Assembly (NCBI RefSeq): GCF_000497575.1
Contig: NZ_APJI01000004.1
Span: 124,001 to 188,000 of the forward strand
Length of the DNA stretch: 64,000 bases
Reading direction: 5' to 3'
From: Afipia sp. OHSU_II-C1
GTDB lineage: Bacteria; Pseudomonadota; Alphaproteobacteria; Rhizobiales; Xanthobacteraceae
Positions 1 through 9,247 of this stretch are shown here, piece by piece (position 1 is the first letter of the stretch; each line of letters opens with the position of its first letter). The notes under the pieces were generated by a model, which had not been told where the DNA came from, did not search any database, and worked only from the letters and a program-made list of their open reading frames with translations. The translations under genes were made by a program, and so were the position numbers.

Positions 1-513
1 GGCATTCTCTACGAGAGCTTCATCCATCCGATCACCATCATCTCGGGCCTGCCGTCCGCGGGCATCGGCGCGATCCTGACGCTGATGCTGTTTAAGATGG
101 AGTTGTCGGTGATCGCCATGATCGGCATCGTCATGCTGGTCGGCATCGTGAAGAAGAACGCCATCATGATGGTCGACTTCGCCATCGAGCGCCGCTCCGT
201 GGGCCTGAGCGCGGAGCATGCTATTCGCGAGGCGGCGCTGATGCGCTTCCGGCCGATCATGATGACGACCTTCGCCGCGATCTTCGGCACGCTCCCGATC
301 GCGCTGGGCGCGGGCGCCGGCGCCGAGTTGCGTCAGCCGCTCGGCGTGGCGGTGGTGGGCGGGCTTCTGGTGTCGCAACTGCTGACGCTGTTCATCACGC
401 CGGTGATCTACATTTATCTCGACCGGATCGATCGCCGTCTGAAGCGCCGCCTCGATCCGACGCTGATCGAGGCGCCGGACGTCGAACCGCCGCGCGCTGC
501 GGCGGCTGAGTAG
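1..513 (+). CDS. RND efflux transporter permease, C-terminal fragment
   Basis: This is the last 170 residues of an inner-membrane RND (HAE1/MdtBC/AcrB-like) proton-driven efflux pump; the reading frame is open from base 1, so the start lies outside the window. Visible family marks are the conserved stretch [15 protein letters not shown], the following [10 protein letters not shown] segment, and the last two membrane helices ending in [13 protein letters not shown]. The short charged tail after that helix is usual. A membrane-fusion protein gene would normally lie upstream, beyond the window. The substrate cannot be told from this part. The next gene starts 8 bases downstream. Confidence 0.93.
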   Translation, partial: GILYESFIHPITIISGLPSAGIGAILTLMLFKMELSVIAMIGIVMLVGIVKKNAIMMVDFAIERRSVGLSAEHAIREAALMRFRPIMMTTFAAIFGTLPIALGAGAGAELRQPLGVAVVGGLLVSQLLTLFITPVIYIYLDRIDRRLKRRLDPTLIEAPDVEPPRAAAAE

Positions 514-521
514 GATCACAG

Positions 522-1370
522 ATGCCGATCATATCCGCACGGGCAGGGTGGCGCGTTCTCATCGCCGCCGTTGCTCTGCTCGCGGCCGGGCCCGTTCGCG
601 CGAGTGAAGAGCCGATCGAGATTTTCGACGCCCATCTGCATTACAACTGGGAGCCGAAGCCCTACTATCAGGTCGATGAAGTGCTCGCGTTGTTCAAGAA
701 GCACCGCGTCACCGGCATTCTGGCGACCAGCCGTCCCAACACCGGCACCCATGCACTGATGGACGCAAAGGCCGACGGCTTGTGGATCGTCCCGTTCATC
801 CGGCCCTATCGCGTTCGTCCCGACATTCAGACCTGGTTCAACGATCCGACGATCTTCGATCTGGTGCAGGACGAGTTCAAGCGTGGCTACTATCGCGGTG
901 TCGGCGAGTTTCATCTGTCGGGGAAGGCCGCAGCCACCGAGTGGGTGAAGAAGGCTGTCGACTTCGCGGTCGCTAACGATCTCTACCTGCATGCTCATGC
1001 CGACGACGAGGCAGTCGAGATTCTGATGCGCCACAACGGCCGCGCCAAGATCATCTGGGCGCATACCGGCTTCAGCCTCGCGCCGAGCCGTGTCGCTGCG
1101 ATGCTGGCGACTTATCCGCAGCTTTGGGGCGAACTGTCGTATCGCGGCGGCATCACCGGTGCCGGAGGTGAGTTGACGCCGGAATGGCGGGCGATGTTCG
1201 AGAAGTATCCGGATCGTTTCCTGCTGGGCTCGGATACCTGGATCAGCGAGCGCTGGTCGAGTTACGGTTCGATCATGGCGGAGTATCGCAGCTGGCTGAA
1301 GCAGTTGCCGCTGCCCGTGGCGAAGCAAATCGCGCATGGCAACGCGAAGCGGCTGTTTGCGGAGAAGTAG
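522..1370 (+). CDS. Exported amidohydrolase-family (Amidohydro_2) protein
   Basis: A 282-residue TIM-barrel metal-dependent hydrolase. Residues 1-27 look like a signal peptide with cleavage after VRAS, so it probably acts in the periplasm. Candidate metal ligands are H38 and H40 in DAHLHY, H157 and H159 in LHAHAD, H181 in IWAHTG, and D238 in LLGSDTW. This matches the amidohydrolase-2 family, whose members include decarboxylases and lactonases, so the reaction is not predictable. It starts 8 bases after the RND gene stop and may be co-transcribed with it. Confidence 0.8.
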   Translation: MPIISARAGWRVLIAAVALLAAGPVRASEEPIEIFDAHLHYNWEPKPYYQVDEVLALFKKHRVTGILATSRPNTGTHALMDAKADGLWIVPFIRPYRVRPDIQTWFNDPTIFDLVQDEFKRGYYRGVGEFHLSGKAAATEWVKKAVDFAVANDLYLHAHADDEAVEILMRHNGRAKIIWAHTGFSLAPSRVAAMLATYPQLWGELSYRGGITGAGGELTPEWRAMFEKYPDRFLLGSDTWISERWSSYGSIMAEYRSWLKQLPLPVAKQIAHGNAKRLFAEK

Positions 1371-1383
1371 CGGCATCTTCAGC

Positions 1384-1430
1384 CGTCATCCTGAGGTGCG
1401 AGCCGTTTCCGGCGAGACTCAAAGGATGAG
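1384..1430. repeat. Short dispersed inverted repeat
   Basis: TCATCCTGAG on the left is mirrored by CTCAAAGGATGA on the right, giving an imperfect inverted repeat just after the amidohydrolase gene. Sequences of this type recur between genes in Bradyrhizobium-group genomes, as I recall. Only one copy is visible here. Confidence 0.5.
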
Positions 1431-1440
1431 AGTTTGCTTT

Positions 1441-1543
1441 ACCTCTCCCATGGGGAGAGGTCGGCGCGTAGCGCCGGGTGAGGGGGTACGCTCTCTCGAT
1501 AGATTCTACGCCCTCACCCCAACCCTCTCCCCACGGGAGAGGG
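1441..1543. repeat. Compound palindromic intergenic repeat
   Basis: Two nested inverted repeats. The outer arms are ACCTCTCCCATGGGGAGAGG (itself a palindrome) at 1441 and CCCTCTCCCCACGGGAGAGGG-like sequence ending at 1543. The inner arms are GGGTGAGGG and CCCTCACCC. It can fold into a long multi-hairpin RNA or cruciform between the convergent amidohydrolase and erpA genes, where it might also end transcription. No gene is visible in 1371-1587. Confidence 0.7.
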
Positions 1544-1587
1544 AGTTGGACTGCGCTCGCGTCGGAGCAGGTGTCTAATTCAAGAAA

Positions 1588-1938
1588 CTAAATCGAAAAA
1601 CTGGTGCCGCAGCCGCAGGAGGCGGTGGCGTTCGGATTGACCACGCGGAACGACGCGCCGATCAGGTCATCGACAAAGTCGACTTCCGATCCGGCCAGGA
1701 ACGGCACGGACGAGGGGTCCACCAGAACCACGGCATCGTCACGTTCGATCACAAGATCGTCGTCTGCCTTGGCGCGTTCGACATCGAACTTGTACTGGAA
1801 GCCCGAGCAGCCGCCGCCCTCGACGCTGATGCGCAGCATCGCGCCTTCGCCCTCGGATTTGAGGATCACGCCGATTCGCTTCGCGGCCCGCTCCGAAATT
1901 GTGACGTTGGCGGCCGGTGCTAAGTCGGTGGCGGTCAT
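1588..1938 (-). CDS. erpA: A-type iron-sulfur cluster carrier (ErpA/IscA-like)
   Basis: A 116-residue HesB/IscA-family carrier that receives Fe-S clusters from the assembly scaffold and passes them to apoproteins in the cytoplasm. The three cluster cysteines are present: one in GGGCSGFQY and two in the C-terminal SCGCGTSFSI. The length is normal for the family. It is divergent from dgt across 95 bases. Choosing ErpA over IscA or SufA rests on general similarity and on the absence of isc or suf genes nearby, so the symbol is less certain than the family. Confidence 0.88.
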   Translation of the reverse strand: MTATDLAPAANVTISERAAKRIGVILKSEGEGAMLRISVEGGGCSGFQYKFDVERAKADDDLVIERDDAVVLVDPSSVPFLAGSEVDFVDDLIGASFRVVNPNATASCGCGTSFSI

Positions 1939-2033
1939 AATAAGTCTCCGGAAACGGGGCTATTTGAACATCCCGTGTGGCATAGTTAAGTGCGCTCAAC
2001 GCCAGAATCAAACACCGAAAGTAGAATAATTCG

Positions 2034-3242
2034 ATGTCGGTCGGAATGGCTGCCCCCCGTGTGGTCTATGGCTGCGACCCCGGTCAAAGCCGCGGGAGAC
2101 GCTTCAACGAGCCGCCGAGCCTGCGGCGCAGCGCGTTCCGGCGCGACTGCGACCGCGTCATTCATTCCAACGCCTTCCGGCGTCTGAAACACAAGACGCA
2201 GGTTTTCGTGTTCCACGAAGGCGATCACTATCGCACCCGCCTGACCCATACGCTGGAGGTCGCGCAGATCGCCCGGGCGCTGGCGCGGCAGCTCGGGCTC
2301 GATGAGGATCTCACCGAGACGCTGGCGCTGGCCCATGACCTCGGCCATCCGCCGTTCGGTCATGCGGGCGAGCGGGCGCTCGACGAGTGCCTCAAGGCGC
2401 ACGGCGGTTTCGATCACAACGCGCAGAGCCTGCGCGTGGTCACCTTGCTCGAGCGGCGCTATCCGCAGTTCGACGGTCTCAATCTGACGTGGGAGTCGCT
2501 CGAAGGTATCGTCAAGCACAACGGTCCCTTGATCGACAGCAACGGCGAGCCCGTTGGCCGTTACCGCGACCATGGCGTTCCAGTCGGAATCTCTGAATAC
2601 GTCGCGTATCACGATCTTGAGTTGTGGAGTCACGCCTCGCTGGAGGCGCAGGTTGCCGCCGTGGCCGATGACATTGCGTATGACGCCCACGATATCGACG
2701 ACGGATTGCGGGCAGGGCTGTTCACCGTCGACGATCTCGGTGCCATTCCGCTGATCGCCGACATCAACGCGGTGATTACGGCACGCTATCCGGTTCTCGA
2801 CGAGACGCGCCGCGGCGCCGAACTGGTTCGCGAACTGATCTCCTATCTGATCGAGGATGTGTTCTCCGAGACGTGCAAGCGGCTCACGGCGCTACGTCTC
2901 GAGAGTGTGATCGATGTGCGCAATCACGATGCCACGCTCGTCGGGTTCTCTGCGGAGGCGGAGAAAACGGAGGCGGCGATCAAGCGCTTCCTCAAGACGC
3001 GGATGTATCGCCACGACCGGGTGATGAGCGTCATGCGGGACGCGGAGGCCGTGGTCCGCGATCTGTTCGCGCGCTATCAGGCCGAACCGGGTGATTTGCC
3101 CCCCGAATGGCTGCCGGATGAGGGCGAGGACGGTGAGGCTGGCCGGGCCCGCCGGATCGGCGATTTCATTGCCGGAATGACCGACCGATACGCCATCATA
3201 GAGCACCGGCGGCTTTTTGACTCGACCCCGGATTTACGTTAG
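2034..3242 (+). CDS. dgt: Deoxyguanosinetriphosphate triphosphohydrolase-like protein
   Basis: A 402-residue HD-domain dNTP triphosphohydrolase that splits dNTPs into deoxynucleoside and tripolyphosphate. The HD metal site is seen as [11 protein letters not shown] (first His, about residue 75) and [16 protein letters not shown] (His-Asp). The N-terminal [21 protein letters not shown] is typical of the dGTPase-like branch. argS follows after 47 bases on the same strand, so the two may share transcripts. An internal ATG lies four codons downstream; the first was kept because it gives the usual family N-terminus. Confidence 0.93.
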   Translation: MSVGMAAPRVVYGCDPGQSRGRRFNEPPSLRRSAFRRDCDRVIHSNAFRRLKHKTQVFVFHEGDHYRTRLTHTLEVAQIARALARQLGLDEDLTETLALAHDLGHPPFGHAGERALDECLKAHGGFDHNAQSLRVVTLLERRYPQFDGLNLTWESLEGIVKHNGPLIDSNGEPVGRYRDHGVPVGISEYVAYHDLELWSHASLEAQVAAVADDIAYDAHDIDDGLRAGLFTVDDLGAIPLIADINAVITARYPVLDETRRGAELVRELISYLIEDVFSETCKRLTALRLESVIDVRNHDATLVGFSAEAEKTEAAIKRFLKTRMYRHDRVMSVMRDAEAVVRDLFARYQAEPGDLPPEWLPDEGEDGEAGRARRIGDFIAGMTDRYAIIEHRRLFDSTPDLR

Positions 3243-3289
3243 GCGGCGGCCTGAAAAAGGCCCATTCTCCGTGGACTACAGGACGTCTC

Positions 3290-5083
3290 ATGACTTCGCC
3301 CAGCCACCCCCAACATCTGTTCGCCGACGTGCTTTCGCGCGTGCATGCCGTATGCGGCGCGCTCGGCAGTGAAGGCGTCCTGCCTGCAGGCATGGACCTC
3401 TCGCGTGTGGTGGTGGAGCCGCCGAAAGATGCGGCGCATGGCGACATGGCGACCAACGCGGCGATGGTGCTGGCCAAGGAGGCCAAGACGAAGCCGCGCG
3501 AGCTTGCCGACAAGATCGCCGACAAACTTCGGGCCGATCCGATTGTTGAAAGCGTCGACGTGGCTGGACCCGGCTTCATCAATCTGACCCTGAAGACGTC
3601 CGCCTGGTTCGGCGCATTGCGGTCCGTGCTGGAGCAGGGCAACGGCTACGGCCGCAGCGCAATCGGCGCGGCGGAGAAGGTCAACGTCGAATACGTCTCG
3701 GCCAATCCGACAGGGCCGATGCATGTCGGTCATTGCCGGGGTGCGGTGTTCGGCGACGCTCTGGCGAGCCTGCTGTCGTTCGCGGGCTACGACGTCACCA
3801 AGGAATATTACATCAACGACGCCGGAGCGCAGGTGGACGTGCTCGCGCGCTCTGCCTTCCTGCGTTATCGCGAAGCGCTTGGCGAAACCATCGGCGAGAT
3901 TCCCGAAGGGCTTTATCCCGGTGACTATCTTGTGCCGGTCGGCAAGGCGCTTGCCAGCGAATACGGCGACAAGCTGACCAAGCAGTCGGAGGCTGAGTGG
4001 CTTCCTGTTGTGCGTGCAAAAGCCATTTCCATGATGATGGAGATGATCAAGGGTGATCTCGCCGCGCTCAACATCAGGCACGATGTATTTTTCTCGGAGC
4101 GCTCGTTGATTGCGGGCGGCACCGATCAGGTCGGCGCTACCATCGCGGAGTTGCGCGCAAAGGGCGACGTTTATGAGGGGCGTCTGCCGCCGCCGAAGGG
4201 CGCACCGGTCGAGGATTATGAAGATCGCGAGCAGACGCTGTTCCGCGCCACCGCGTTCGGCGACGACGTCGATCGTCCGCTGAAGAAGTCGGACGGTTCC
4301 TACACGTATTTCGCGTCCGACATCGCCTATCACAAGACGAAGTTCGATCGCGGCTTCCTCAACATGGTCGATGTGTGGGGTGCCGACCACGGCGGCTATA
4401 TCAAGCGTGTGCAGGCGGCGATCAAGGCCGTCACCGCGAACAAGGCGACGCTCGATGTGAAGATCGTGCAGCTCGTGAAGCTGCTGCGCAATGGCGAGCC
4501 GGTAAAGATGTCGAAGCGCTCCGGCGATTTCGTCACGCTGCGCGAGGTCGTGGACGAAGTCGGTTCCGACGCCGTTCGCTTCATGATGTTGTTCCGCAAG
4601 AACGATGCGGTGCTTGACTTCGATCTTGCCAAGGTGATCGAGCAGTCGAAGGACAACGCAGTGTTCTATGTTCAGTACGGGCACGCGCGCGGGCATTCGA
4701 TTTTCAAGAATGCGCGCGAGACGGTTCCGTCATTGCCCGAGACTGCGGCGGAGCGTGTCACATTCCTGCGCGGCGCAAAGATTGAGCGTCTGAGCGATCC
4801 GGTCGAACTCAGCCTGATCCGGCAGATTGCGATTTATCCGCGGATCGTCGAGGCGGCGGCGGTCGCACATGAACCGCACCGAATCGCGTTTTACCTGTAT
4901 GATCTGGCGAGTGAATTTCACGCGCTTTGGACCAAGGGGCGCGATATGCCTCATTTACGCTTCATTATCCAGAATGATGCAGAAGTAACAATCGCGCGAC
5001 TTGCCCTGGTTCAGGGCGTCGTCTCGGTTCTGGCTTCCGGCCTCGCCGTGCTCGGCGTCCATGCTCCAGACGAGATGCGATAG
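3290..5083 (+). CDS. argS: Arginyl-tRNA synthetase
   Basis: A 597-residue class I aminoacyl-tRNA synthetase that charges tRNA-Arg. The N-terminal additional domain is residues 1-110. The HIGH-type signature is [15 protein letters not shown] (about 135-150) and the KMSKS-type signature is KMSKRSGDF (about 407). The C-terminal helical anticodon-binding (DALR) domain carries [14 protein letters not shown]. Length is normal for the family. An SPOR-domain protein follows, a gene order I recall from related genomes. Confidence 0.97.
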   Translation: MTSPSHPQHLFADVLSRVHAVCGALGSEGVLPAGMDLSRVVVEPPKDAAHGDMATNAAMVLAKEAKTKPRELADKIADKLRADPIVESVDVAGPGFINLTLKTSAWFGALRSVLEQGNGYGRSAIGAAEKVNVEYVSANPTGPMHVGHCRGAVFGDALASLLSFAGYDVTKEYYINDAGAQVDVLARSAFLRYREALGETIGEIPEGLYPGDYLVPVGKALASEYGDKLTKQSEAEWLPVVRAKAISMMMEMIKGDLAALNIRHDVFFSERSLIAGGTDQVGATIAELRAKGDVYEGRLPPPKGAPVEDYEDREQTLFRATAFGDDVDRPLKKSDGSYTYFASDIAYHKTKFDRGFLNMVDVWGADHGGYIKRVQAAIKAVTANKATLDVKIVQLVKLLRNGEPVKMSKRSGDFVTLREVVDEVGSDAVRFMMLFRKNDAVLDFDLAKVIEQSKDNAVFYVQYGHARGHSIFKNARETVPSLPETAAERVTFLRGAKIERLSDPVELSLIRQIAIYPRIVEAAAVAHEPHRIAFYLYDLASEFHALWTKGRDMPHLRFIIQNDAEVTIARLALVQGVVSVLASGLAVLGVHAPDEMR

Positions 5084-5187
5084 TTGGGGGATTTGACCGC
5101 CACGGGGAATGGGTGGCGGCCGTGTGAATAGCGGCGTTCGTTTGAATGACGGGCGAGGCGCTTTCCCGAAGGGGATGCAACATCGCA

Positions 5188-6678
5188 ATGGCGAACCAGT
5201 ATCGCGACAGACCGTTTCCGGCGGACGACGATTACAGCCGGGATCAATCCAGCATGGCCTCGCACAAAGTCGAGAGCGATCCGCTGGCGGAACTGGCGCG
5301 GTTGATCGGGCAGGCCGATCCGCTTTCGAATTTCGGCCGCGATGGACAACAGCAGCGGCACCAGCAGCATCACGATCAATACGACGCGCCTGAGCCTGCG
5401 GTTGAGGAAGAGCTTCCGCCGCCCCGGCCTTCCTGGATGCAGAACCTGGCTGCATCGCGGCCTGCGCCGCAGGAGACACCCTATCGGCAAGAACCGGCTT
5501 ATCGCGATGAGGAGCCGTACGCTCCGCAGCAGGATCATTACGATCCCCACTATGCGGACCCTCAGAATGACCCGGCTTACGGCAGGCACGCGCCGCAGTT
5601 CGATCACTCCGGCTACGATCCGGTGCTCTCCGGACAGTCGCATGGACATCAGGCCGCCGGCGGCGATCGCTACGATGACGTGCTCTATGGCCGCCCGGAT
5701 CACGATCCGGCTCATGACCAGTATGGCGCGCAGGACGACCATTACGGCAACGGCGCCTACGACCGGCAGCCCTATGGCGAGGATTTCGAGCAGGAGGCCC
5801 CGAAGGCCCGGCGCGGCGGCACAATGACGGTTGTCGTCGTTCTGCTGCTTGCTGTTGTCGGCACCGGTGCGGCTTTCGCCTACAGGACGTTCGTCGGTTC
5901 ACCGCGCAGCGGCGAGCCGCCGGTGATCAAGGCCGATGCAGGCCCGAACAAGGTTATCCCGCCGGGCGCGGGCGACGGCTCAAGCAAGCAGATCACCGAC
6001 CGCGTCGGCGACAAGTCGGCCGAGCGCATGGTGTCGCGCGAGGAGCAGCCTGTCGACGTCAACGCCCGGACCGGTCCGCGCGTGGTGTTCCCGCCGTTGA
6101 CCCAGAATGCGAACCCGCCGACCGTCGCCAGCGCTTCACCGAATGCGCGGCCGACCGGAGCAGGCGTGGGCAATGGCACGCTGACCGGCGGCGAGGAGCC
6201 GCGCAAGATCCGCACCCTCAGCATCCGGCCGGGTGAGCCGGATCCAGCGGCTGCGGCACCGGCGGCACCAGCACGTGCGCAACCTCCCGCGCAACGGGCT
6301 TCGACCACTGCGCCGGCCAGCACCGCCTCGACGGGCGCGCCGTCCGCAAACGCACCGGTTTCGCTCTCGCCGCAGGCACCGGAGCCTCGGGCCAAGATGG
6401 CCGCGATCAGTCCCGCTCAGGTTACCGGCAGTGGCGCCTATGTGCAGGTCTCGTCGCAGAAGTCGGAGGCTGACGCTCGGGCTTCTTTCAGAGCCTTGCA
6501 GGGCAAGTATTCCGGGCTTCTCGGATCGCGGACGGCTTCGATCCACAAGGCCGAGATTGCCGGGAAGGGTACCTTCTATCGTGCCATGGTAGGCCCATTC
6601 GGGACTGGCGATGAGGCTGTGCAGTTTTGTACCAGTCTGAAATCGGCCGGCGGACAGTGCGTGGTCCAGAGGAACTAG
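5188..6678 (+). CDS. SPOR-domain membrane protein, probable division/peptidoglycan factor
   Basis: About 496 residues from the ATG at 5188, which has AAGGGG upstream; an in-frame ATG at 5146 would add 14 residues and looks less likely. Layout: a long cytoplasmic N-terminal region rich in Tyr, His, Gln and Asp (to about residue 205), one membrane helix (TMTVVVVLLLAVVGTGAAF), a Pro/Ala-rich periplasmic linker, and a C-terminal SPOR domain of about 80 residues beginning GSGAYVQVSSQKS. SPOR domains bind glycan strands stripped of stem peptides at division septa. Likely role: septal peptidoglycan binding, in keeping with nagZ and scpAB downstream. Confidence 0.85.
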   Translation: MANQYRDRPFPADDDYSRDQSSMASHKVESDPLAELARLIGQADPLSNFGRDGQQQRHQQHHDQYDAPEPAVEEELPPPRPSWMQNLAASRPAPQETPYRQEPAYRDEEPYAPQQDHYDPHYADPQNDPAYGRHAPQFDHSGYDPVLSGQSHGHQAAGGDRYDDVLYGRPDHDPAHDQYGAQDDHYGNGAYDRQPYGEDFEQEAPKARRGGTMTVVVVLLLAVVGTGAAFAYRTFVGSPRSGEPPVIKADAGPNKVIPPGAGDGSSKQITDRVGDKSAERMVSREEQPVDVNARTGPRVVFPPLTQNANPPTVASASPNARPTGAGVGNGTLTGGEEPRKIRTLSIRPGEPDPAAAAPAAPARAQPPAQRASTTAPASTASTGAPSANAPVSLSPQAPEPRAKMAAISPAQVTGSGAYVQVSSQKSEADARASFRALQGKYSGLLGSRTASIHKAEIAGKGTFYRAMVGPFGTGDEAVQFCTSLKSAGGQCVVQRN

Positions 6679-6738
6679 TTTTCGACGGCTTGAGCGGCGG
6701 AGTTGCTTTGCCGTTCCGGCCGTCGAAGATCGCAACAT

Positions 6739-7302
6739 CTATCCCGGTAAAAGCCCAGCCGCGCGATAGCTGTCGATCAACGCGTCATAGACCGAAATCT
6801 CCGAGCAGCTTCTTGCAATCAGTTGAGCGCCAGCGATGGCTGCAAAGATAGCGCGCGCCCTCTGTTCGCTCTCGTTGGCGCGGGCCACGCCCGCGGCAGA
6901 CAGGACCCTGTTTAGCCACGCCACATTCACATCAGTAAAGGTCTGAATTTCTTTCCGTACCGCTTCCGGCAGATCATCGTACTCGGCGGCCATGAAGCTG
7001 CAGAGGCACATGCGATTGTTGTTTTCGAGGGCTTTGCGGAATGTATCGGGGTACTGGCGCAGGCAACTGAGAGGATCTGGCGACTCCGCCAGCAACGCTT
7101 CGAGAGCCGCCGCCGAGTCTTGCCAGTAACGCTTCGCTACCGCCGCAGCGAGATCTGCCTTGCTCGGGAAGTGGTGGTAGATGCTCGCCGCCTTGATGCC
7201 GACTTCGTCCGCGAGCTCGCGGAAATTCAGGCCGCCATATCCATGCGCCTGTGCGGTCTGTTTGGCCGCTGCCAGAATGGCTTCCCTGGAATTTGAACTC
7301 AT
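6739..7302 (-). CDS. TetR-family transcriptional repressor
   Basis: 187 residues. The N-terminal helix-turn-helix is GLNFRELADEVGIKAASIYHHF, followed by a ligand-binding domain resembling TetR_C. The ATG at 7302 is chosen because GAGGGTAGGGCG lies just upstream on this strand; a longer start at 7347 would run through the operator. It is divergent from a glutathione S-transferase gene, and two copies of a CTACCAAGTG-containing palindrome lie between them, so it probably represses both itself and the transferase until an electrophile or drug binds. Confidence 0.88.
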   Translation of the reverse strand: MSSNSREAILAAAKQTAQAHGYGGLNFRELADEVGIKAASIYHHFPSKADLAAAVAKRYWQDSAAALEALLAESPDPLSCLRQYPDTFRKALENNNRMCLCSFMAAEYDDLPEAVRKEIQTFTDVNVAWLNRVLSAAGVARANESEQRARAIFAAIAGAQLIARSCSEISVYDALIDSYRAAGLLPG

Positions 7303-7322
7303 CTGACGCCCTACCCTCAGAA

Positions 7323-7342
7323 TATCTACCAAGTGGTAGATA
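7323..7342. promoter_or_regulatory. TetR operator 1, perfect palindrome
   Basis: TATCTACCA-AG-TGGTAGATA is a perfect 9-bp inverted repeat 21 bases upstream of the TetR ATG. It shares the core CTACCAAGTG with the second site at 7379. Length, symmetry and placement fit a TetR-dimer operator. Confidence 0.75.
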
Positions 7343-7378
7343 GACATTGACGGCGCGGATATAAATGGTAGTTTTAGC

Positions 7379-7396
7379 CTACCAAGTGATAGGTAG
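7379..7396. promoter_or_regulatory. TetR operator 2, imperfect palindrome
   Basis: CTACCAAGTGATAGGTAG shares CTACCAAGTG with operator 1 and has the same dyad centre (CTACCA/TGATAG, one mismatch). It sits 22 bases before the transferase ATG, just after a possible -35 TTGACG at 7347. Binding here would block transcription of the transferase. Confidence 0.68.
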
Positions 7397-7418
7397 ATTC
7401 ATAGTAAAGGAAGTCGCG

Positions 7419-8075
7419 ATGAAGATTTACGATTGGCATACCGGCCCGTACCCGGCGCGCGTCCGTATCGCGTTGGCGGAAAAGAACCTGCAATCGCGGG
7501 TCCAGTTCGTGTCAGTCAATCTGTGGAAAGGCGAGCATAAGAAGCCCGAGTTTCTCGCCAAAAACTACTCGGGCACGCTCCCGGTGCTCGAACTCGAAGA
7601 CGGAACTTTCATTGCCGAGTGCACGGCCATCACCGAATACCTCGACAACCTTGACGGCGCTCCGACGCTCACCGGCAGGACTGCTCGCCAAAAGGGTGTG
7701 ATCCACATGATGAGCAAGCGAGCCGAGCTGGAATTGCTCGACGCCATCAGCGTTTATTTCCATCACGCCACGCCGGGGCTCGGCCCGGATGTCGAGATTT
7801 ACCAGAACGCCGAATGGGGGCTTCGCCAGCGCGACAAGGCGGTGAGAGGGATGCACTATTTCGACGCCGTTCTGAAAAGGCAGCCGTTCGTGGCGGGCGA
7901 GGTCTTCTCGATGGCCGATATCACGTTGATCGGCGGTCTGATCTTTGCGGAGCTCGTCGAAGTGGAGATACCAGCAGAGTGCACGGCTCTCCAAGCCTGG
8001 TACGCGCGGATGCAGGAGCGTTCCAGCGTCAGGAACCGGATCACCATGTCGGAGCCCGCACCGGTGTCCGCGTGA
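7419..8075 (+). CDS. Glutathione S-transferase
   Basis: 218 residues. The N-terminal thioredoxin-fold domain (about 1-80) carries NYSGTLPVLELEDGTFIAECTAI-type sequence, with the cis-Pro and the Glu-Cys pair that bind glutathione. The C-terminal helical domain contains FVAGEVFSMADITLIGGL, the N-capping-box motif of GSTs. The ATG at 7419 has AAAGGAAG upstream; an earlier in-frame start at 7365 would lie across the operator. Together with the divergent TetR gene it forms a two-gene detoxification unit set between the SPOR gene and nagZ. The substrate is unknown. Confidence 0.88.
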   Translation: MKIYDWHTGPYPARVRIALAEKNLQSRVQFVSVNLWKGEHKKPEFLAKNYSGTLPVLELEDGTFIAECTAITEYLDNLDGAPTLTGRTARQKGVIHMMSKRAELELLDAISVYFHHATPGLGPDVEIYQNAEWGLRQRDKAVRGMHYFDAVLKRQPFVAGEVFSMADITLIGGLIFAELVEVEIPAECTALQAWYARMQERSSVRNRITMSEPAPVSA

Positions 8076-8085
8076 CACCAGCATC

Positions 8086-8109
8086 GCGAAAGCTGTTCGG
8101 AGCTTTCGC
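8086..8109 (+). terminator. Stem-loop after the GST gene
   Basis: GCGAAAGCT-GTTCGG-AGCTTTCGC forms a perfect 9-bp stem 10 bases after the stop. There is no long U-tract. A second 8-bp hairpin (GATTGTGG/CCACAATC, 8136-8158) follows. Together they probably separate GST transcription from nagZ. Confidence 0.5.
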
Positions 8110-8218
8110 CAAATCATTGGAACGATTGCGTTTGCGATTGTGGATGACGCCCACAATCACGGGTGATTTTGCCCGGTTTCCTTGACCCTGGAGCCAAGCG
8201 CGGGCTAATCGCCGATCT

Positions 8219-9247
8219 ATGGCCGTGCGCGCATTCATTACCGGCGTTTCCGGAACCGCTCTGACCGACGATGAGCGCGCGTTTTTGCGCGACCAGCGGC
8301 CGTGGGGCTTTATCCTTTTCAAGCACAATATCGAGACCCCTGACCAAGTCATTCGGTTGGTTGAGGAAATGCGCTCGGCAATTGGCCAGCCCGGAGCGCC
8401 GGTCCTGATCGACCAGGAAGGCGGGCGGGTTCAGCGGCTGCAGCCGCCGCAGTGGCCGGCCTATCCGCCCGGAGCGGTCTTCAGCGCGCTCTACGAGGTT
8501 GACCGGGCGACCGGACTTGAGGCTGCGCGCCTGTCGTCGCGGCTGATTGCGGCCGATCTGGCCGACCTCGGCATTACGGTCGACTGCCTGCCGCTGGCTG
8601 ACGTACCGGTCCCTGGCGCGGACTCGGTGATCGGCGATCGTGCCTATGGCACGACCCCGGAGAAGGTGGCAGCGATTGCCCGCGCCGTGACCGACGGGCT
8701 GGCGCAGGGCGGCGTGTTGCCCGTTCTGAAACACATTCCCGGCCATGGAAGGGCCACAGCGGACAGCCACTTTCGGCTGCCGACGGTCGATACGCCGGCG
8801 GCGGAACTCGCCAAAACCGACTTCGCGGCGTTCAAGCCGCTTGCCGATCTGCCGATGGCCATGACGGCACATGTTGTGTTTAGCGCCCTCGACCCCGCCC
8901 AACCTGCGACGACATCTGCGACAATCATCGAACAGGTGATTCGCGGAACGATCGGATTCCAGGGTCTGTTAATGAGTGATGACGTGTCCATGAATGCCTT
9001 GCAGGGATCGATTGCGGAACGGACGCGCGCCAGCTTCAAGGCGGGCTGCGATGTCGTTCTGCATTGCAATGGCAAGCTCGACGAAATGAGCCAGGTTGCG
9101 GGTGAAGCGCCTGAACTCACCGGCGCGGCTCTGGCGCGTGCGGACCGTGCCTTGGCGTCGCGGCGAACACCGCAGCCGTTCGACCGTGGCGCGGCGCGTG
9201 CCGAACTTGACCGCCTGATCGATCGCGCCGGAGGTCTGACATCATGA
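8219..9247 (+). CDS. nagZ: Beta-N-acetylhexosaminidase NagZ
   Basis: A 342-residue family-3 glycoside hydrolase that removes N-acetylglucosamine from anhydromuropeptides in cytoplasmic peptidoglycan recycling. The NagZ signature is KHIPGHGRATADSH, which holds the catalytic His-Asp loop, and LLMSDDVSMNAL carries the nucleophile Asp. There is no signal peptide, as expected. Its last four bases overlap the scpA start (ATGA), so the two are translationally coupled. Confidence 0.95.
   Translation: MAVRAFITGVSGTALTDDERAFLRDQRPWGFILFKHNIETPDQVIRLVEEMRSAIGQPGAPVLIDQEGGRVQRLQPPQWPAYPPGAVFSALYEVDRATGLEAARLSSRLIAADLADLGITVDCLPLADVPVPGADSVIGDRAYGTTPEKVAAIARAVTDGLAQGGVLPVLKHIPGHGRATADSHFRLPTVDTPAAELAKTDFAAFKPLADLPMAMTAHVVFSALDPAQPATTSATIIEQVIRGTIGFQGLLMSDDVSMNALQGSIAERTRASFKAGCDVVLHCNGKLDEMSQVAGEAPELTGAALARADRALASRRTPQPFDRGAARAELDRLIDRAGGLTS

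Noticed and set aside
3239-4696. A 485-codon open frame opposite argS
   Set aside because: Same effect: argS explains the stretch fully and the antisense product has no recognisable domain.
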